DNA from: Bacteroidota bacterium | GTDB taxonomy: Bacteria > Bacteroidota > Bacteroidia > NS11-12g > UBA9320 | Length of the DNA: 52,345 bases | NCBI GenBank assembly: GCA_013359235.1 | Contig: JABWCE010000007.1 | Coordinates: 90,609 to 142,953, forward strand | Direction of reading: 5' to 3' | In this document: piece by piece, positions 16,233 to 26,685 of the stretch | Layout of the letters: each line of letters begins with the position of its first letter | Position numbering within the stretch: position 1 is the stretch's first letter | Made by a program: the position numbers and the translations under genes | Notes under the pieces: model-generated | Told to the model about the DNA's origin: nothing | The model's input: the letters and a program-made list of their open reading frames with translations, nothing else | The model's database searches: none

Positions 16233-19200
16233 TTAAAATGAATCTAAATCCAATTCTCTTATTACGCCCATCCATTTAATTACTTTTTCACCTATACCTG
16301 GTGCCTTTACGTGTATTAAATAAATGCCACTGGCAATTGGTACTTTTGCATCATTTTTAAGATTCCATTCTAATTCTGTATTCGAGTCGTCTTTTTTAAT
16401 TCGTCGAACAAGCGTACCATCAACGGTATAAATTGAAATATCGCACCTTTCGGGTAGGTTTGTTATTTTAACTTTGTTGTCAACCGGGCTGGTTTCGTAA
16501 CTTGAGTAGGCATAATAAGGATTTGGAACAATATTTATAATGTCAAGTGCATTTTTTCCATTTTCAGAAGAAATTTCGTTAAATATACTATTTGTATTAA
16601 ATGTATATCTCGGATTATCGTAATTTGATGAGTTGTCCATAGTTTTAAAATAGCGGTATGGTTTTTTCACTCTTATTTTAAATCTTACCTCTGAAGGGGG
16701 AACAGGCATACCATTTTTTTCACTTAAAGTGTATCCTGTGTTCAAAAAAGCAGGGACAACCCACATACATTGATACATAACCTTATTTATAGCAAGTGTT
16801 CTGTTAAAATCTGATGTATTTCCGTCAATTGAATTTAAAAGATTAAAATAGGCATTTCCTTCATCGTAATTTGGCAAAAATGGCTGCGAAGTACCTGTGC
16901 CCGAATATGACCCCATGATATAAATATAATGTCGTCCACCATTGGCTAATATTCCCGAACCATTTCCATAAAAGCCGGCATCAGATGTTGGGTTCCATTT
17001 TAAATCTCTACCATTGTTGCTAAATTGGCGTGAATCTTCTCCGAAAATAATATTTAATCTCTCTCCTGTTTCTACATTTACTGCATATCCCGGGAACCAA
17101 CTTCTTCCTTTTTCTGATGTAATTTCATTTCCGTTAATGTCAATAGAATTATGCTTTCTTAAATGAAATTTTCTCGCTTTGCCTTGAGATAAAATTGAGT
17201 CATCACTCATTTCAAGAACACAAACTTTTGACCATTTTGTAATATCGGGGGTTATTACCAAATCTACACTTGAAAGATGGTTCAATCCCCAAGTATTATT
17301 AATAGGTGTACCATCATAAGCCACTCCTTGTAATGAAGTTGCAGGAATTTGTGCAGAGCCTCCACTGTTTATATACCTTGAAGCTAATCTATATGGTCCA
17401 ATTCTTCCTTCCCATAATTTTTCATAAGAATCAAATGGATCAATAGAATAACCATTTATTGCAAAATCGTGAATTGTAGGGTCTTTAAAATTGTCAGATT
17501 TACCATTATTGCCTGAATGTATCCAATTCCAGAAATAAATACCATCAACATCTCTCATAGCTGTAAGCCATTGTTTCCCGGTTACTGCAAATGTAACTTC
17601 TGCACCAAGCGAGCCATTAGTTTCATCAAAATCTGAATTTCCAGGATCTAAAATCTGGTTAATTGAAACTGCAAGTCCCCAGTCTAAAGCACCTTTTTTT
17701 CTGTAATATTTTGTTGCTGATTCTGTAATTAATTGTTCGTAATTGTTGTTAATAGTAGTTTCTGAATATACTGTATCATTAAGCCCATTTTGATTTTTCT
17801 TAACTAAAATCCAATTTGTAACATGTCCTTTTACTCCAGATTCTCTTTTCTTTATTGATGAAGAAATAGAATCTTTGTTTTCAAGCAATACTAGTTCAAA
17901 TTCTCCATTAGGCACTTTTAAAGGGTCAACGACCGAAACTTTTACAGGTCCCATTCCAATTTTATATGTTGGATTTTTCATAAAATATGGTGGATTGCTT
18001 ATTATTTCAAGCTCACTTTCAGGAGTTAAATCAAGATAATTTCCTCCATTTCCACTTCCTTCCATCCTTGTTATGTTGGGTGTATTGCCATAACTTGACT
18101 GTATTTTTGAACCACTGTATTTTGGCTCGGTATTGCGAGGTGAAGCAATTAATTTTTTGATAAATCTACCTGCAAGATATTGATCTTGTGTGCTATTTGG
18201 CTCGGCAGAATAAGATAAAATTATATAATAATATTTTTTAAAATTTACAAGTGTTTTATTTGATCCTGTAGCAAAAGCATCGGTTTTTAACGAAAATGAA
18301 TGAACTAAGCCTTTGTTTGGAGCATCTATCATTAATTTTGGTATTCTTTGTCCGAGTGAGGCATCAAATGGTTTATTTACAAGACGTATGATATTATTTT
18401 TCAAATCGCAGGTAAATACTTCACGTGCTTTATCAACATCTTCTAAATCTCCGGTACCGACTGAACCGTTTAACAACTGAAATACACGGTATCCTTCAAA
18501 AGCATATACCTGATTTTTATTGTTTTCGTCTAAAATTGTGTCTTTAAAACTTTCTATCTTTTTTGTGTTGCCGAATGTAAATACCAGTTCATTATCAAGT
18601 TCGTTTATTACCACATCCGGAGCCTCAGGTCCGTTTACAGGTTTAAAACAATTGTTGAATAAGGTTTGTGCCTTGTCACTTGCTAGTTTTAATAGAGTTA
18701 AAGAGCCATCAGCACCTCCCGAACTTGTTTTTGCCCAAACAACACCAACAGTAAGTTTATTAACTGCCCCAGGTTTTAGTGTAAAAGGACCGCTTGTTTG
18801 CAAAAATCTCCTGTCATTTGGTTGGTTGCCTGCAGTACGTTCATTCCAGTTGCCTGTTATTGTAGAATCTGTATCAAACGGGAAAAGAAAATTGGTACAT
18901 TTAAAAACTGCATCTCTTCCATTTTTGTTATCTGCCGTCATACATTTACCATTTGTCCATCTTCCGGTAAGGTAATAATAATAATGTATAGGTAATCGCG
19001 GATTACCATAAGGCGACCAGTCGTTGTCATAATATACAAACCTACTCATACCCAATTCAAAAATTGTATCTCTTCCGTTGATGGTTGTATCTTTTTTGGG
19101 TCCTTCAAAAAAGTCAACCCCAACTGAAGGAGGGTTTAATCCATATCCCAAAATTCCCTCGTCATTATCATCACCATTATAACAAAACCCAAGACTTCTT

Positions 19201-20147
19201 TTTACATCGCATCCTACATAATCGTCTCTATAATTGCCTAAATCTGCATCGACCCATTCGCCAAAATATGTATCGTATAAAGATTGAAAGCCACGGTTAA
19301 CTATACGTGTTGTATAAAAGGTCATATTGTTTATTTCGTCATTTGTTGCGTAAGCAAAAGCAGTAGTATGAAGCTCAAGCCCTATTGGGTCAGCACCGGA
19401 TTCTGCATGAAGATTTCCTTTATCATTATAAACAAAATACAACATTTTATCAGGTTGATCTTCAGGACTGTTGTCTTTAAGTTTTTTACCGCGACATTCA
19501 TTTTGCAAAACTGGATAATCGCCAGATATCGGATTATAAATTCCGTCATTATTATAATCAAAAAATGCTGCCAATGTAGGTTGATTAATACTTGTGCGAC
19601 CTGGCCAATTACTAATATCTTCAGTTAATGTGGGAGTACCATTTGTAATATTATTATAATGGTCAATAATGTCTTTTCTGTTTATTTTATAAATATTATC
19701 CCATTGTTTACATACTGATTCATCGGTATTGCCGGTAACAGGATCAAGTGGTCCGGGCCAAAAATCAGAACCACCTTGACGGTAAGTCATTGCAGCGAGT
19801 TTTAGATTTCCTGATCCACCTTTTTGAGAATAGCCTCCTACCCATATTGCACCCGAAAACAATGAATGTTTTTTGATGCTGTTTTGGTCATCTATCTTGG
19901 GTATTTCATATTTAGGATTTTTTAAATCCCACCACATATCGCCACCGTTTAGTATTTTGGTTCTTACGTTGTTCACGTCAAGATCGGCACTTGCTGTAGC
20001 TGGTTCGCAGCTTGCGGCGTATTTCATTAATTTATGACTTTTTTCTACAGGTTTAATATTTTTTTCTCCTTCGTTTTCTTTTGCTTTCAAGTTTATTGAA
20101 AAAAGAAGGGCAAATGATACAATTGCTGTTTTTATATTCAGTTTCAT
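16233..20147 (-). CDS. Giant secreted protein (1304 aa) with a conserved T9SS sorting domain
   Basis: A signal peptide (MKLNIKTAIVSFALLFSINL) is followed by a very long extracellular body. It is rich in Trp, Asn and Gly, with motifs such as SGAIWVGGYSQKG and FFDYNNDGIYNPISGDYP (calcium-binding-like). The C-terminus reads IVPNPYYAYSSYE, ITNLPERCDISIYTVDG, then IASGIYLIHVKAPGIGEKV and a final KWMGVIRELDLDSF. I recognise this end as a conserved form of T9SS C-terminal domain in Bacteroidota proteins encoded beside TonB receptors. No enzyme domain is recognisable. It sits between the TonB receptor (23-bp gap) and the PorV-like gene (24-bp gap). Confidence 0.82.
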   Translation of the reverse strand: MKLNIKTAIVSFALLFSINLKAKENEGEKNIKPVEKSHKLMKYAASCEPATASADLDVNNVRTKILNGGDMWWDLKNPKYEIPKIDDQNSIKKHSLFSGAIWVGGYSQKGGSGNLKLAAMTYRQGGSDFWPGPLDPVTGNTDESVCKQWDNIYKINRKDIIDHYNNITNGTPTLTEDISNWPGRTSINQPTLAAFFDYNNDGIYNPISGDYPVLQNECRGKKLKDNSPEDQPDKMLYFVYNDKGNLHAESGADPIGLELHTTAFAYATNDEINNMTFYTTRIVNRGFQSLYDTYFGEWVDADLGNYRDDYVGCDVKRSLGFCYNGDDNDEGILGYGLNPPSVGVDFFEGPKKDTTINGRDTIFELGMSRFVYYDNDWSPYGNPRLPIHYYYYLTGRWTNGKCMTADNKNGRDAVFKCTNFLFPFDTDSTITGNWNERTAGNQPNDRRFLQTSGPFTLKPGAVNKLTVGVVWAKTSSGGADGSLTLLKLASDKAQTLFNNCFKPVNGPEAPDVVINELDNELVFTFGNTKKIESFKDTILDENNKNQVYAFEGYRVFQLLNGSVGTGDLEDVDKAREVFTCDLKNNIIRLVNKPFDASLGQRIPKLMIDAPNKGLVHSFSLKTDAFATGSNKTLVNFKKYYYIILSYSAEPNSTQDQYLAGRFIKKLIASPRNTEPKYSGSKIQSSYGNTPNITRMEGSGNGGNYLDLTPESELEIISNPPYFMKNPTYKIGMGPVKVSVVDPLKVPNGEFELVLLENKDSISSSIKKRESGVKGHVTNWILVKKNQNGLNDTVYSETTINNNYEQLITESATKYYRKKGALDWGLAVSINQILDPGNSDFDETNGSLGAEVTFAVTGKQWLTAMRDVDGIYFWNWIHSGNNGKSDNFKDPTIHDFAINGYSIDPFDSYEKLWEGRIGPYRLASRYINSGGSAQIPATSLQGVAYDGTPINNTWGLNHLSSVDLVITPDITKWSKVCVLEMSDDSILSQGKARKFHLRKHNSIDINGNEITSEKGRSWFPGYAVNVETGERLNIIFGEDSRQFSNNGRDLKWNPTSDAGFYGNGSGILANGGRHYIYIMGSYSGTGTSQPFLPNYDEGNAYFNLLNSIDGNTSDFNRTLAINKVMYQCMWVVPAFLNTGYTLSEKNGMPVPPSEVRFKIRVKKPYRYFKTMDNSSNYDNPRYTFNTNSIFNEISSENGKNALDIINIVPNPYYAYSSYETSPVDNKVKITNLPERCDISIYTVDGTLVRRIKKDDSNTELEWNLKNDAKVPIASGIYLIHVKAPGIGEKVIKWMGVIRELDLDSF

Positions 20148-20170
20148 ATTTCTTACCTTTTTTTTAATTT

Positions 20171-23100
20171 TTATAATGTAAACCTCAAACCTAATCTAAT
20201 CAATCGCGGAGTACTGTAATTGTATGGGTTATTTACACTAATGTTGTATAAATCTATAAATGATTGTTGACTTACTTGTTGAGCAATTACCTGCTGACCT
20301 TCGGGTGAAGACAAAAATCCATCATCGTTGGGTAATCCTGAAAAAGCATAAACTCCTTCAACATTTTTTCTGTTGAAAATATTTTGAACCCATAGAAATA
20401 CAGTAATTTCTGTTACATTTATCCTATTGTCTTTTATTTGTTTTTTCTTAATTTCGAATGATTTGCTGAAATTAACATCAGCTTTGAACTGCCAAGGAAG
20501 ACGTGACCCAAAAGGATTACCTTTTATCTGGCTTCTGGTAACGGTACCAAGTGCAGCCTGTGCAGTAGATGTAGGACTTGCATTAGCTGTATAAGGTGAC
20601 CCCGAACGTGCTAACACTATAAAACTTGCATTTGAATTTTCAAATACACGCTTACCTTTCCATATTGGTCCATTGTAGTCTTTTCCACCTTCATAAGTCC
20701 ATGTAAATGTTGAATTAAAATTATGTCTAAAATCTACATCGAGTGGGTAAAGTGATCTTAAATTAGGCTGATTTGCCTGAATAAGTGCAGCTTGCGAATT
20801 TATATTAGAACCGGTACCATCAGCAAAAAGCAGGGTATAATTTGCTGATAATTGGAAATTTTTTACACCTCTGTATTGATACTCTGCTCTAAAAGCTTTA
20901 TTAGTTGAAAAATCAATATTTGAATAGCTTGTGTATGATACAGGATAGGCTTGATTGTATGCAAACTGTCCAAAGTCATTTCTGGTTTCAGAATAAGATG
21001 CTATAATGCTTATTGATGAAACTTTGCTTAATTTTTGTTTATAGCCAAGTTCATACATTGTTTTAACTCTGGGTTTTAATGCCGAATTTGCAATGAAACG
21101 ACTTTGGTCTGATTCTAATAAATAATATGAACTTATTGGACAAAATGTAGCTCCGTCAGTAGGGCGTTGGGTTAATACATCATAGTTTGCAAAAAACAAT
21201 GCTTCTTTATTTATAGGAAAAGAAAACCAAATTCGCGGTAATATATTTATTTGTGGCTCGTAATCTTTAAATGCTTCTTTGGCAATATCTTTGTTTGAAT
21301 AATCTACAAGATAAGGCTGTATCACACTGTTATTAGATAATTGAGCTATTATTTCAGGGTTTTCAACCTCTACTCCACTTGAGTTGTACCAAGTGTTTCC
21401 ATTTCTGTAACCTACAACTTTTGTTGGGCTTTTTGCACTATTTACATATATTGCATAGTCATTATCTATATTATCAGGATGGTTGATTTTAACACTATTT
21501 ATTTCGCTTACTTCTCCAACAGTTTTAATGGGATAAAGTGAATATGGATCTTTAAGAGTTGGTTGGTTTGCATCGTATCTTTCAATCCTCAAACCAACTC
21601 TGAAAATCATATCTTTTATAGCAAATTTATCTTGAAACCATGCAGCACTATATATTGGTGCAAAAGAGCCTAAACTTCTTTTTTCTTTATCATTCAAAAA
21701 GTCATTTATACCAAATTTTTTTCTTGTTCTGTTACCCAAATAATCATAACCGTAATAACTCACATACTGGTTATTTTTATTAAATAAATCATCTGCATTA
21801 AACATATCAAGGCTAAAATAATCGGGCGATAATGAATTTATATCAATGTATGATGTTTCGGTGATTTTGTTGCCATATACATCTACAGCACCATCGGCAA
21901 TTAGTTTTGCTCTGAGGTTTTTATCAAAAGTTGATTGTTGGTCTTTATCTAATCTCACATTATATTTTACAGTATCTAAAAATCTTCCCAGTTCGTCATA
22001 AGATTGAATACTATTTAAAATGTAATCGCCTTGTGTAATTTTATCAAGGCTTGAAATATGTTTGTTAGCAAGTTGAGGCATTAATACCCATAAACTATTT
22101 GCACTTATCCCATACGAACTTGCAATATTTTGTTCGTAAGTCATACCAAATTGAAGGTCGTGTTTGTTTTCTTTCTTTTTACCTGCATTAATTGATGCTT
22201 CGCCAATAGCATAAATTGAAAATCTTTCATATTGTCCTTTGCTGTAACCTGAAATTATTGTTCCCGGGTTGTACCAAAGAGAATATGTATTTGGCAGGTT
22301 GTATCCGTTTAATAGTCCGTTAAATGTTGAAATCATACCATCGCTGGTTGCTCCACGAAGCCCGAATGATTTAAAATAATCAAAAGCATTTTCGGTATAT
22401 TTGCTACGTAACGGGTTTTGGTCACCTGCTTCATAAGTAATCATTGTATCTTTAAATCCTGTAAGTTCCCAATATCCTTGACGTGTAACCGTGTCGTTTT
22501 TGGCTGTTTTAGAGTTGTAAACAATATATTTCTGTGTCTTATCCTGCCAGTCGTAAACAGGCGCTCTGTAATGTGTGAATTTTCCCAAATATCCGTAATC
22601 AAATATTTTATCTTTATGAACATTGTGTTCTGATTTGCTAATGCTGGTTTGGTAATCAACTCTTATTGAATAAAAAGCATCTGATACCAGAGGAGTTTTT
22701 GCGTCTTTTTCTTTTTTGGTACCGCTTTGATAGCCTATTTTTTGGGTATATCTTAAATACGCTCTATAAGTTTGATTTGTGCTAAGATTGTATTCTTCGG
22801 AGTTTAACAATGAAGAATAGTAATTGTAACCTCTGGCTTTTTGATAACTTCCACTTGCAAAAAACGTTAAAACTGATTGTTTTGATGGGGTAAACTCAAA
22901 TTTTGTATTTACAACACCTAAGTAGAAGGGAACATTTTGCCTTGCTTTATTTAATACTAAATCGTTTTTTGTAAGGTAAGATGAAGTAGGAATAAATCCA
23001 CCACCATTAGGGTTTTCGGTTAAAGGATTATTTTTAATATTTTCAAGTACATCATCTTTTACAGCCCACGAGCCCATTACAGTTGGCGAATTGTCTTTTT

Positions 23101-23956
23101 GATACTCTAAATGTCCTGAAATATTATACCCAAACAAAACTCTTTCTTTATCGCCTCCACCTATATTTATAACTTTTAAAGGTCCCGAAAAAGCCATTTC
23201 CAATGTATTATAATGCCATTTGTCAAACAAACTTGATGTTACATATTCAAAGTACTTTGAATGTAATCTACTTGGTCCTTTAGTGGTCATATTTATAGCT
23301 CCTCCGGTAAGGTCGCCAAACATTGCAGGAACCCCACTTTGAATAAGGTCTATTTGCTCTACACCAATTGTAGGCACTGTAGAATTTCCAATTACAGGTA
23401 CACCATCTATAAAAATTCTGGTACCATCAGTACGATTTCCCAAAAATGAAATACTTCCGCCTTTTACGTTTACACCTGATGACGTATTTGCAATTGCACC
23501 AATACCTCTTTGTGGCATTTTCATTATATCTTTTGATGTAATAGTATTTTTGTTTTCATCTTCTTCTACAAGTTTTTTCTTGTAATCAATTACTGTTACC
23601 TCGTCAATATCAACTCCTTTATCGCTTACTTCTTGTACTTCAATATTCCAAAAAGTAATTGACCCGCTTGTTACATTTATTTTATTGGCTACGTATTTTT
23701 TGTAACCAACATAAGTAACTTCTATTGAATACTCTCCGGGATCAATTGTTTTAAGATAATAGTTGCCATTTTCGTCACTTGCGGTAGATGTTTTTACTAT
23801 TCCCTCTTTTTTTAGTACTACTGTAGCATATTCAAGTGCCGAACGTGTTTTTTTGTCTGTTACTTTTCCTCTAATTTCTCCAAAATTTGATTGTGAGAAA
23901 GCAAATGATGAAATAGAAAGTAAAATTAAAACTCCAAAGTAATGTTTCAATCGCAT
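20171..23956 (-). CDS. TonB-dependent outer-membrane receptor with carboxypeptidase-regulatory N-domain
   Basis: A 1261-residue protein. It has a signal peptide, a carboxypeptidase D regulatory-like domain (about 25-110: GEIRGKVTDKKTRSALEYA), a plug domain (about 130-250, including GGSISFLGNRTDGTRIFIDG and GVPAMFGDLTGGAIN), and a long beta-barrel ending in LIRLGLRFTL. Such receptors use TonB/ExbBD energy to take up ligands or, in some cases, to assist surface proteins. No SusD-like gene is present. It is first in the operon with the giant T9SS protein and the PorV-like barrel; the ligand is unknown. Confidence 0.93.
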   Translation of the reverse strand: MRLKHYFGVLILLSISSFAFSQSNFGEIRGKVTDKKTRSALEYATVVLKKEGIVKTSTASDENGNYYLKTIDPGEYSIEVTYVGYKKYVANKINVTSGSITFWNIEVQEVSDKGVDIDEVTVIDYKKKLVEEDENKNTITSKDIMKMPQRGIGAIANTSSGVNVKGGSISFLGNRTDGTRIFIDGVPVIGNSTVPTIGVEQIDLIQSGVPAMFGDLTGGAINMTTKGPSRLHSKYFEYVTSSLFDKWHYNTLEMAFSGPLKVINIGGGDKERVLFGYNISGHLEYQKDNSPTVMGSWAVKDDVLENIKNNPLTENPNGGGFIPTSSYLTKNDLVLNKARQNVPFYLGVVNTKFEFTPSKQSVLTFFASGSYQKARGYNYYSSLLNSEEYNLSTNQTYRAYLRYTQKIGYQSGTKKEKDAKTPLVSDAFYSIRVDYQTSISKSEHNVHKDKIFDYGYLGKFTHYRAPVYDWQDKTQKYIVYNSKTAKNDTVTRQGYWELTGFKDTMITYEAGDQNPLRSKYTENAFDYFKSFGLRGATSDGMISTFNGLLNGYNLPNTYSLWYNPGTIISGYSKGQYERFSIYAIGEASINAGKKKENKHDLQFGMTYEQNIASSYGISANSLWVLMPQLANKHISSLDKITQGDYILNSIQSYDELGRFLDTVKYNVRLDKDQQSTFDKNLRAKLIADGAVDVYGNKITETSYIDINSLSPDYFSLDMFNADDLFNKNNQYVSYYGYDYLGNRTRKKFGINDFLNDKEKRSLGSFAPIYSAAWFQDKFAIKDMIFRVGLRIERYDANQPTLKDPYSLYPIKTVGEVSEINSVKINHPDNIDNDYAIYVNSAKSPTKVVGYRNGNTWYNSSGVEVENPEIIAQLSNNSVIQPYLVDYSNKDIAKEAFKDYEPQINILPRIWFSFPINKEALFFANYDVLTQRPTDGATFCPISSYYLLESDQSRFIANSALKPRVKTMYELGYKQKLSKVSSISIIASYSETRNDFGQFAYNQAYPVSYTSYSNIDFSTNKAFRAEYQYRGVKNFQLSANYTLLFADGTGSNINSQAALIQANQPNLRSLYPLDVDFRHNFNSTFTWTYEGGKDYNGPIWKGKRVFENSNASFIVLARSGSPYTANASPTSTAQAALGTVTRSQIKGNPFGSRLPWQFKADVNFSKSFEIKKKQIKDNRINVTEITVFLWVQNIFNRKNVEGVYAFSGLPNDDGFLSSPEGQQVIAQQVSQQSFIDLYNISVNNPYNYSTPRLIRLGLRFTL

Positions 23957-24082
23957 ATTATTTTTTTTTAAAAATTCTTTGTTTTCAAGGGTTAAACTCT
24001 TTTTTTAACAAACTTCAATAATTGTTCTTTTTTAAATAAATATCAAGGACTTTTTTATTAATATTTTTAAGTCTCATATTTC

Positions 24083-25063
24083 TCAACTTTTTATTTTTCT
24101 TTTAATACTTTTTTCTGTTAAAATTTCGAAAAATTCATTTATTTTTTCTGCAAGTACTACTGATATTTTTCTATATGATTCTTTTGTCCATCCTGCCACA
24201 TGTGGTGTAATTATTACATTGCTCATGTTACAAAGTTTTATAAAATCGTCTTCTTGTGTTTTTGTAAAACTTCCTATTTTTTCGTTTTCAAGTACGTCAG
24301 TTGCAAAACCTTTAATTTTTCCGGTTTCTAATGCATCTATCACATCGTGAGTATTAACAATTTCGCCTCGTGAAGTGTTCATAAGCCTAAAGGGATTTTT
24401 AAATTTATTAATAAATTCAGAATTTACAAGTTTGCGGGTTTCGCTTGTTAGAGGTATATGCAATGACAAAATATCTGCTCTGAAGAAAATTTCCTCTATT
24501 TCTGTTTCTTGAACAATATCGTTAGAAAAACCTGATTTGTATTTGTCATACGCCAATATTTTAACACCAAATCCGGAAATTACACGAGCAAATTCGCTAC
24601 CTGTGTTTCCAAAACCTATAATACCTAAAGTTTTGCCCGATAATTCTTCACCTCTGTTTCCTTCCCTGTCCCAAACTTTTGATTTAACTTCAATATTGCC
24701 TTTAACTATATTAGCCATCAATGCCAGCAGCATTCCCGAAGCTTGTTCGGCTACACTGGTGCGGTTTGCTTCGGGTGTGTTTATTACTTTTATTCCTTTG
24801 CTTTGTAGCCATTCAAGGTCTAAATTATCAAGCCCGGAGCCAGCACGAGCTACAAGTTTTAGCTTATTAGCATCATTACAAAGTTTTGCATCTACGTTTG
24901 TTTTGCTTCGCAAAATCAATACTTCACAATTATTAAGCAATTCGGGTATATTTTCTACTTTTGCAAAAGGTACATAATTTACATTGAAATACTCATTATT
25001 GATTTTTTCGAAAAAAACAGGATGTAAATCATCAATTATCAATATGTTTGTTTTTGCTTTCAA
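24083..25063 (-). CDS. D-2-hydroxyacid dehydrogenase (phosphoglycerate dehydrogenase-like)
   Basis: A 326-residue NAD-dependent dehydrogenase. The nucleotide-binding motif is LGIIGFGNTGSEFARV. The catalytic region has LHIPLTSETR, NTSRGEIVNT (Arg), DVLENE (Glu) and TPHVAGWTKES (His). It lacks an ACT domain, so it resembles the short SerA form. 3-Phosphoglycerate to 3-phosphohydroxypyruvate is likely; other 2-hydroxyacids are possible. The start is TTG at 25063, with no in-frame ATG. The 155 bp separating it from murI hold no gene that I can see. Confidence 0.88.
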   Translation of the reverse strand: MKAKTNILIIDDLHPVFFEKINNEYFNVNYVPFAKVENIPELLNNCEVLILRSKTNVDAKLCNDANKLKLVARAGSGLDNLDLEWLQSKGIKVINTPEANRTSVAEQASGMLLALMANIVKGNIEVKSKVWDREGNRGEELSGKTLGIIGFGNTGSEFARVISGFGVKILAYDKYKSGFSNDIVQETEIEEIFFRADILSLHIPLTSETRKLVNSEFINKFKNPFRLMNTSRGEIVNTHDVIDALETGKIKGFATDVLENEKIGSFTKTQEDDFIKLCNMSNVIITPHVAGWTKESYRKISVVLAEKINEFFEILTEKSIKRKIKS

Positions 25064-25218
25064 TTCTAATTACAAAATTTAGGTTCGAAGTTAATAAGAA
25101 ATATTTAATGTTAAATAATCAATTGAATAAAGGATATTCGAATTTTAAAAACGGAATTTTTTTTAGACTTGTTAAATCTAAAAATTAAGCTTTTGTGGTT
25201 TTGCAATATAATTTGTAA

Positions 25219-26067
25219 TTAAATAATCTCTAAATGCTTAGATTTTACTTTTTTACCAAAAAATGTATTTGCTGTAAAATCAAAACTTAAGCAATCATCG
25301 CTTGTATAAAATTTAATTTCGGCGTTTTTTGAGCAATATTTTTCAATTTCGGGATGTCTATAAAGATAATTACTTAGACTATTTGCTACAATTTTATTTT
25401 GTGAAATAAGTTTAACTCCTGCCGGTATATATTTCTTAATTTTTTTTATCAATAAAGGGTAATGAGTACAGGCAAGAATAATAGTATCAATATCTGCTGA
25501 TTGTTCAAATAATAAATCAAGGTATTTTTTCACAAAATAATCAGCTCCGTTGTCGTTGTGTTCATTGTTTTCAATAAGCGGAACCCACATTGGGCAGGCT
25601 TGCTGAAAAACATTGATATGAGGAGAAAAATGGTTTATTTCAATAGGGTAAGACATAGATGAAATTGTGCCTGATGTGCCTAAGATACCTACGTTGCCGG
25701 TTTTTGAGTAATTGCCTACTATTTCTGTTGTTGGTCTTAAAACGCCTAATACCTTTTTCGTTGGGAAATTTTCGGGCAAATACTGTTGCTGAATAGTTCG
25801 CAGCGCTTTTGCTGAGGCGGTATTGCAAGCTAAAATCACAAGATTACAACCTAAATCAAAAAGAGCTTTTACACATTGTGTGGTGTAATTGGTTACTACT
25901 TGATAAGACCTGTTTCCATAAGGGGCACGGGCATTATCGCCCAAATATATGTAATCGTATTGTGGGATTTGTTTTACAAGTTCTTTAAGAATTGTAAGAC
26001 CACCAAAACCAGAGTCGAAAATGCCTATCGGACCTTTTACGAGTGAATTTGTCTTTATATTTTTCAA
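25219..26067 (-). CDS. murI: Glutamate racemase
   Basis: A 282-residue protein with IGIFDSGFGGLTIL, the first catalytic Cys C81 (ILACNTASAKALR) and the second C200 (IILACTHYPLL). It makes D-glutamate for peptidoglycan in the cytoplasm. The start is TTG at 26067; there is no ATG before the catalytic domain. A minus-strand terminator lies just upstream (26108-26135), separating it from the OmpH genes, so murI must have its own promoter in the short gap or depend on read-through. Confidence 0.97.
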   Translation of the reverse strand: MKNIKTNSLVKGPIGIFDSGFGGLTILKELVKQIPQYDYIYLGDNARAPYGNRSYQVVTNYTTQCVKALFDLGCNLVILACNTASAKALRTIQQQYLPENFPTKKVLGVLRPTTEIVGNYSKTGNVGILGTSGTISSMSYPIEINHFSPHINVFQQACPMWVPLIENNEHNDNGADYFVKKYLDLLFEQSADIDTIILACTHYPLLIKKIKKYIPAGVKLISQNKIVANSLSNYLYRHPEIEKYCSKNAEIKFYTSDDCLSFDFTANTFFGKKVKSKHLEII

Positions 26068-26107
26068 ATATTTAAAAAAACGAAATTAGTATTTTTAAGT
26101 AATAAAA

Positions 26108-26135
26108 AAACCCGGCTGAATTTGTAACCGGGTTT
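26108..26135 (-). terminator. Rho-independent terminator of the OmpH pair
   Basis: Two perfect 8-bp arms (AAACCCGG / CCGGGTTT) flank a 12-nt loop. On the minus strand the stem is followed by TTTTTTTATT. It lies 24 bp after the stop of the second OmpH gene. Confidence 0.85.
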
Positions 26136-26158
26136 AATATTTCTATATACTTCAAAAT

Positions 26159-26662
26159 TTAATTTATACCTAATTTTTTCTTTACATCGTTCATCAAATC
26201 ATTTGCAGCATTTGTAACCAAAACGCCAAGTCCTTCAGAACTGTCGAGTACATAATCGAAACCTTTAGTTTTTGCAACTTCGTTTATAGCATTTTTGGCT
26301 TTTTTGTATATTGGCATATACAATTCTTCTCGCTTTTTTTGCATATCTTGTTCTGCGGTTTGAGTAAATTGTTGAATATTTGCCTGCAAATCTTCAAGTT
26401 TTTTTTTCTTAATTTCCATAATAGCAGGGGGTGAAACCGAGTCGTTCATGTAAGCATTATAATCTTTCTGCAATTCGGTTTGCATTTCTTCCAATTGATT
26501 TCTGAGAACTGTTTCGTAATCTTTAAGTTTTTTCTCAAAGTCTTTCATTTCTGGCATTGCATTCATCAGTTCAGATGTGTTAATGTGGGCAATTTTGCTT
26601 TGTGCATTCGAAAATGTTACCATTGCTATTGAAGCAATCAGAGTTAAAATTATTTTTTTCAT
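26159..26662 (-). CDS. OmpH/Skp-family periplasmic chaperone
   Basis: A 167-residue protein with a signal peptide (MKKIILTLIASIAMVTFSNA) followed by the Skp/OmpH layout. A short strand (KIAHINTSELMNAMPEM) leads into a long charged coiled coil and closes with a FDYVLDSSEGLGVLV strand. Skp chaperones carry outer-membrane proteins across the periplasm. It lies 23 bp after another OmpH gene. In many Bacteroidota the pair follows bamA; no bamA is in this window. Confidence 0.92.
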   Translation of the reverse strand: MKKIILTLIASIAMVTFSNAQSKIAHINTSELMNAMPEMKDFEKKLKDYETVLRNQLEEMQTELQKDYNAYMNDSVSPPAIMEIKKKKLEDLQANIQQFTQTAEQDMQKKREELYMPIYKKAKNAINEVAKTKGFDYVLDSSEGLGVLVTNAANDLMNDVKKKLGIN

Positions 26663-26685
26663 TTTTTCCTAATTATTTTATTTTT

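Noticed and set aside
25064-25218. tRNA gene, suggested by a GGTTCGAA motif near 25080
   Set aside because: No acceptor stem, anticodon arm or D-arm could be placed around it.
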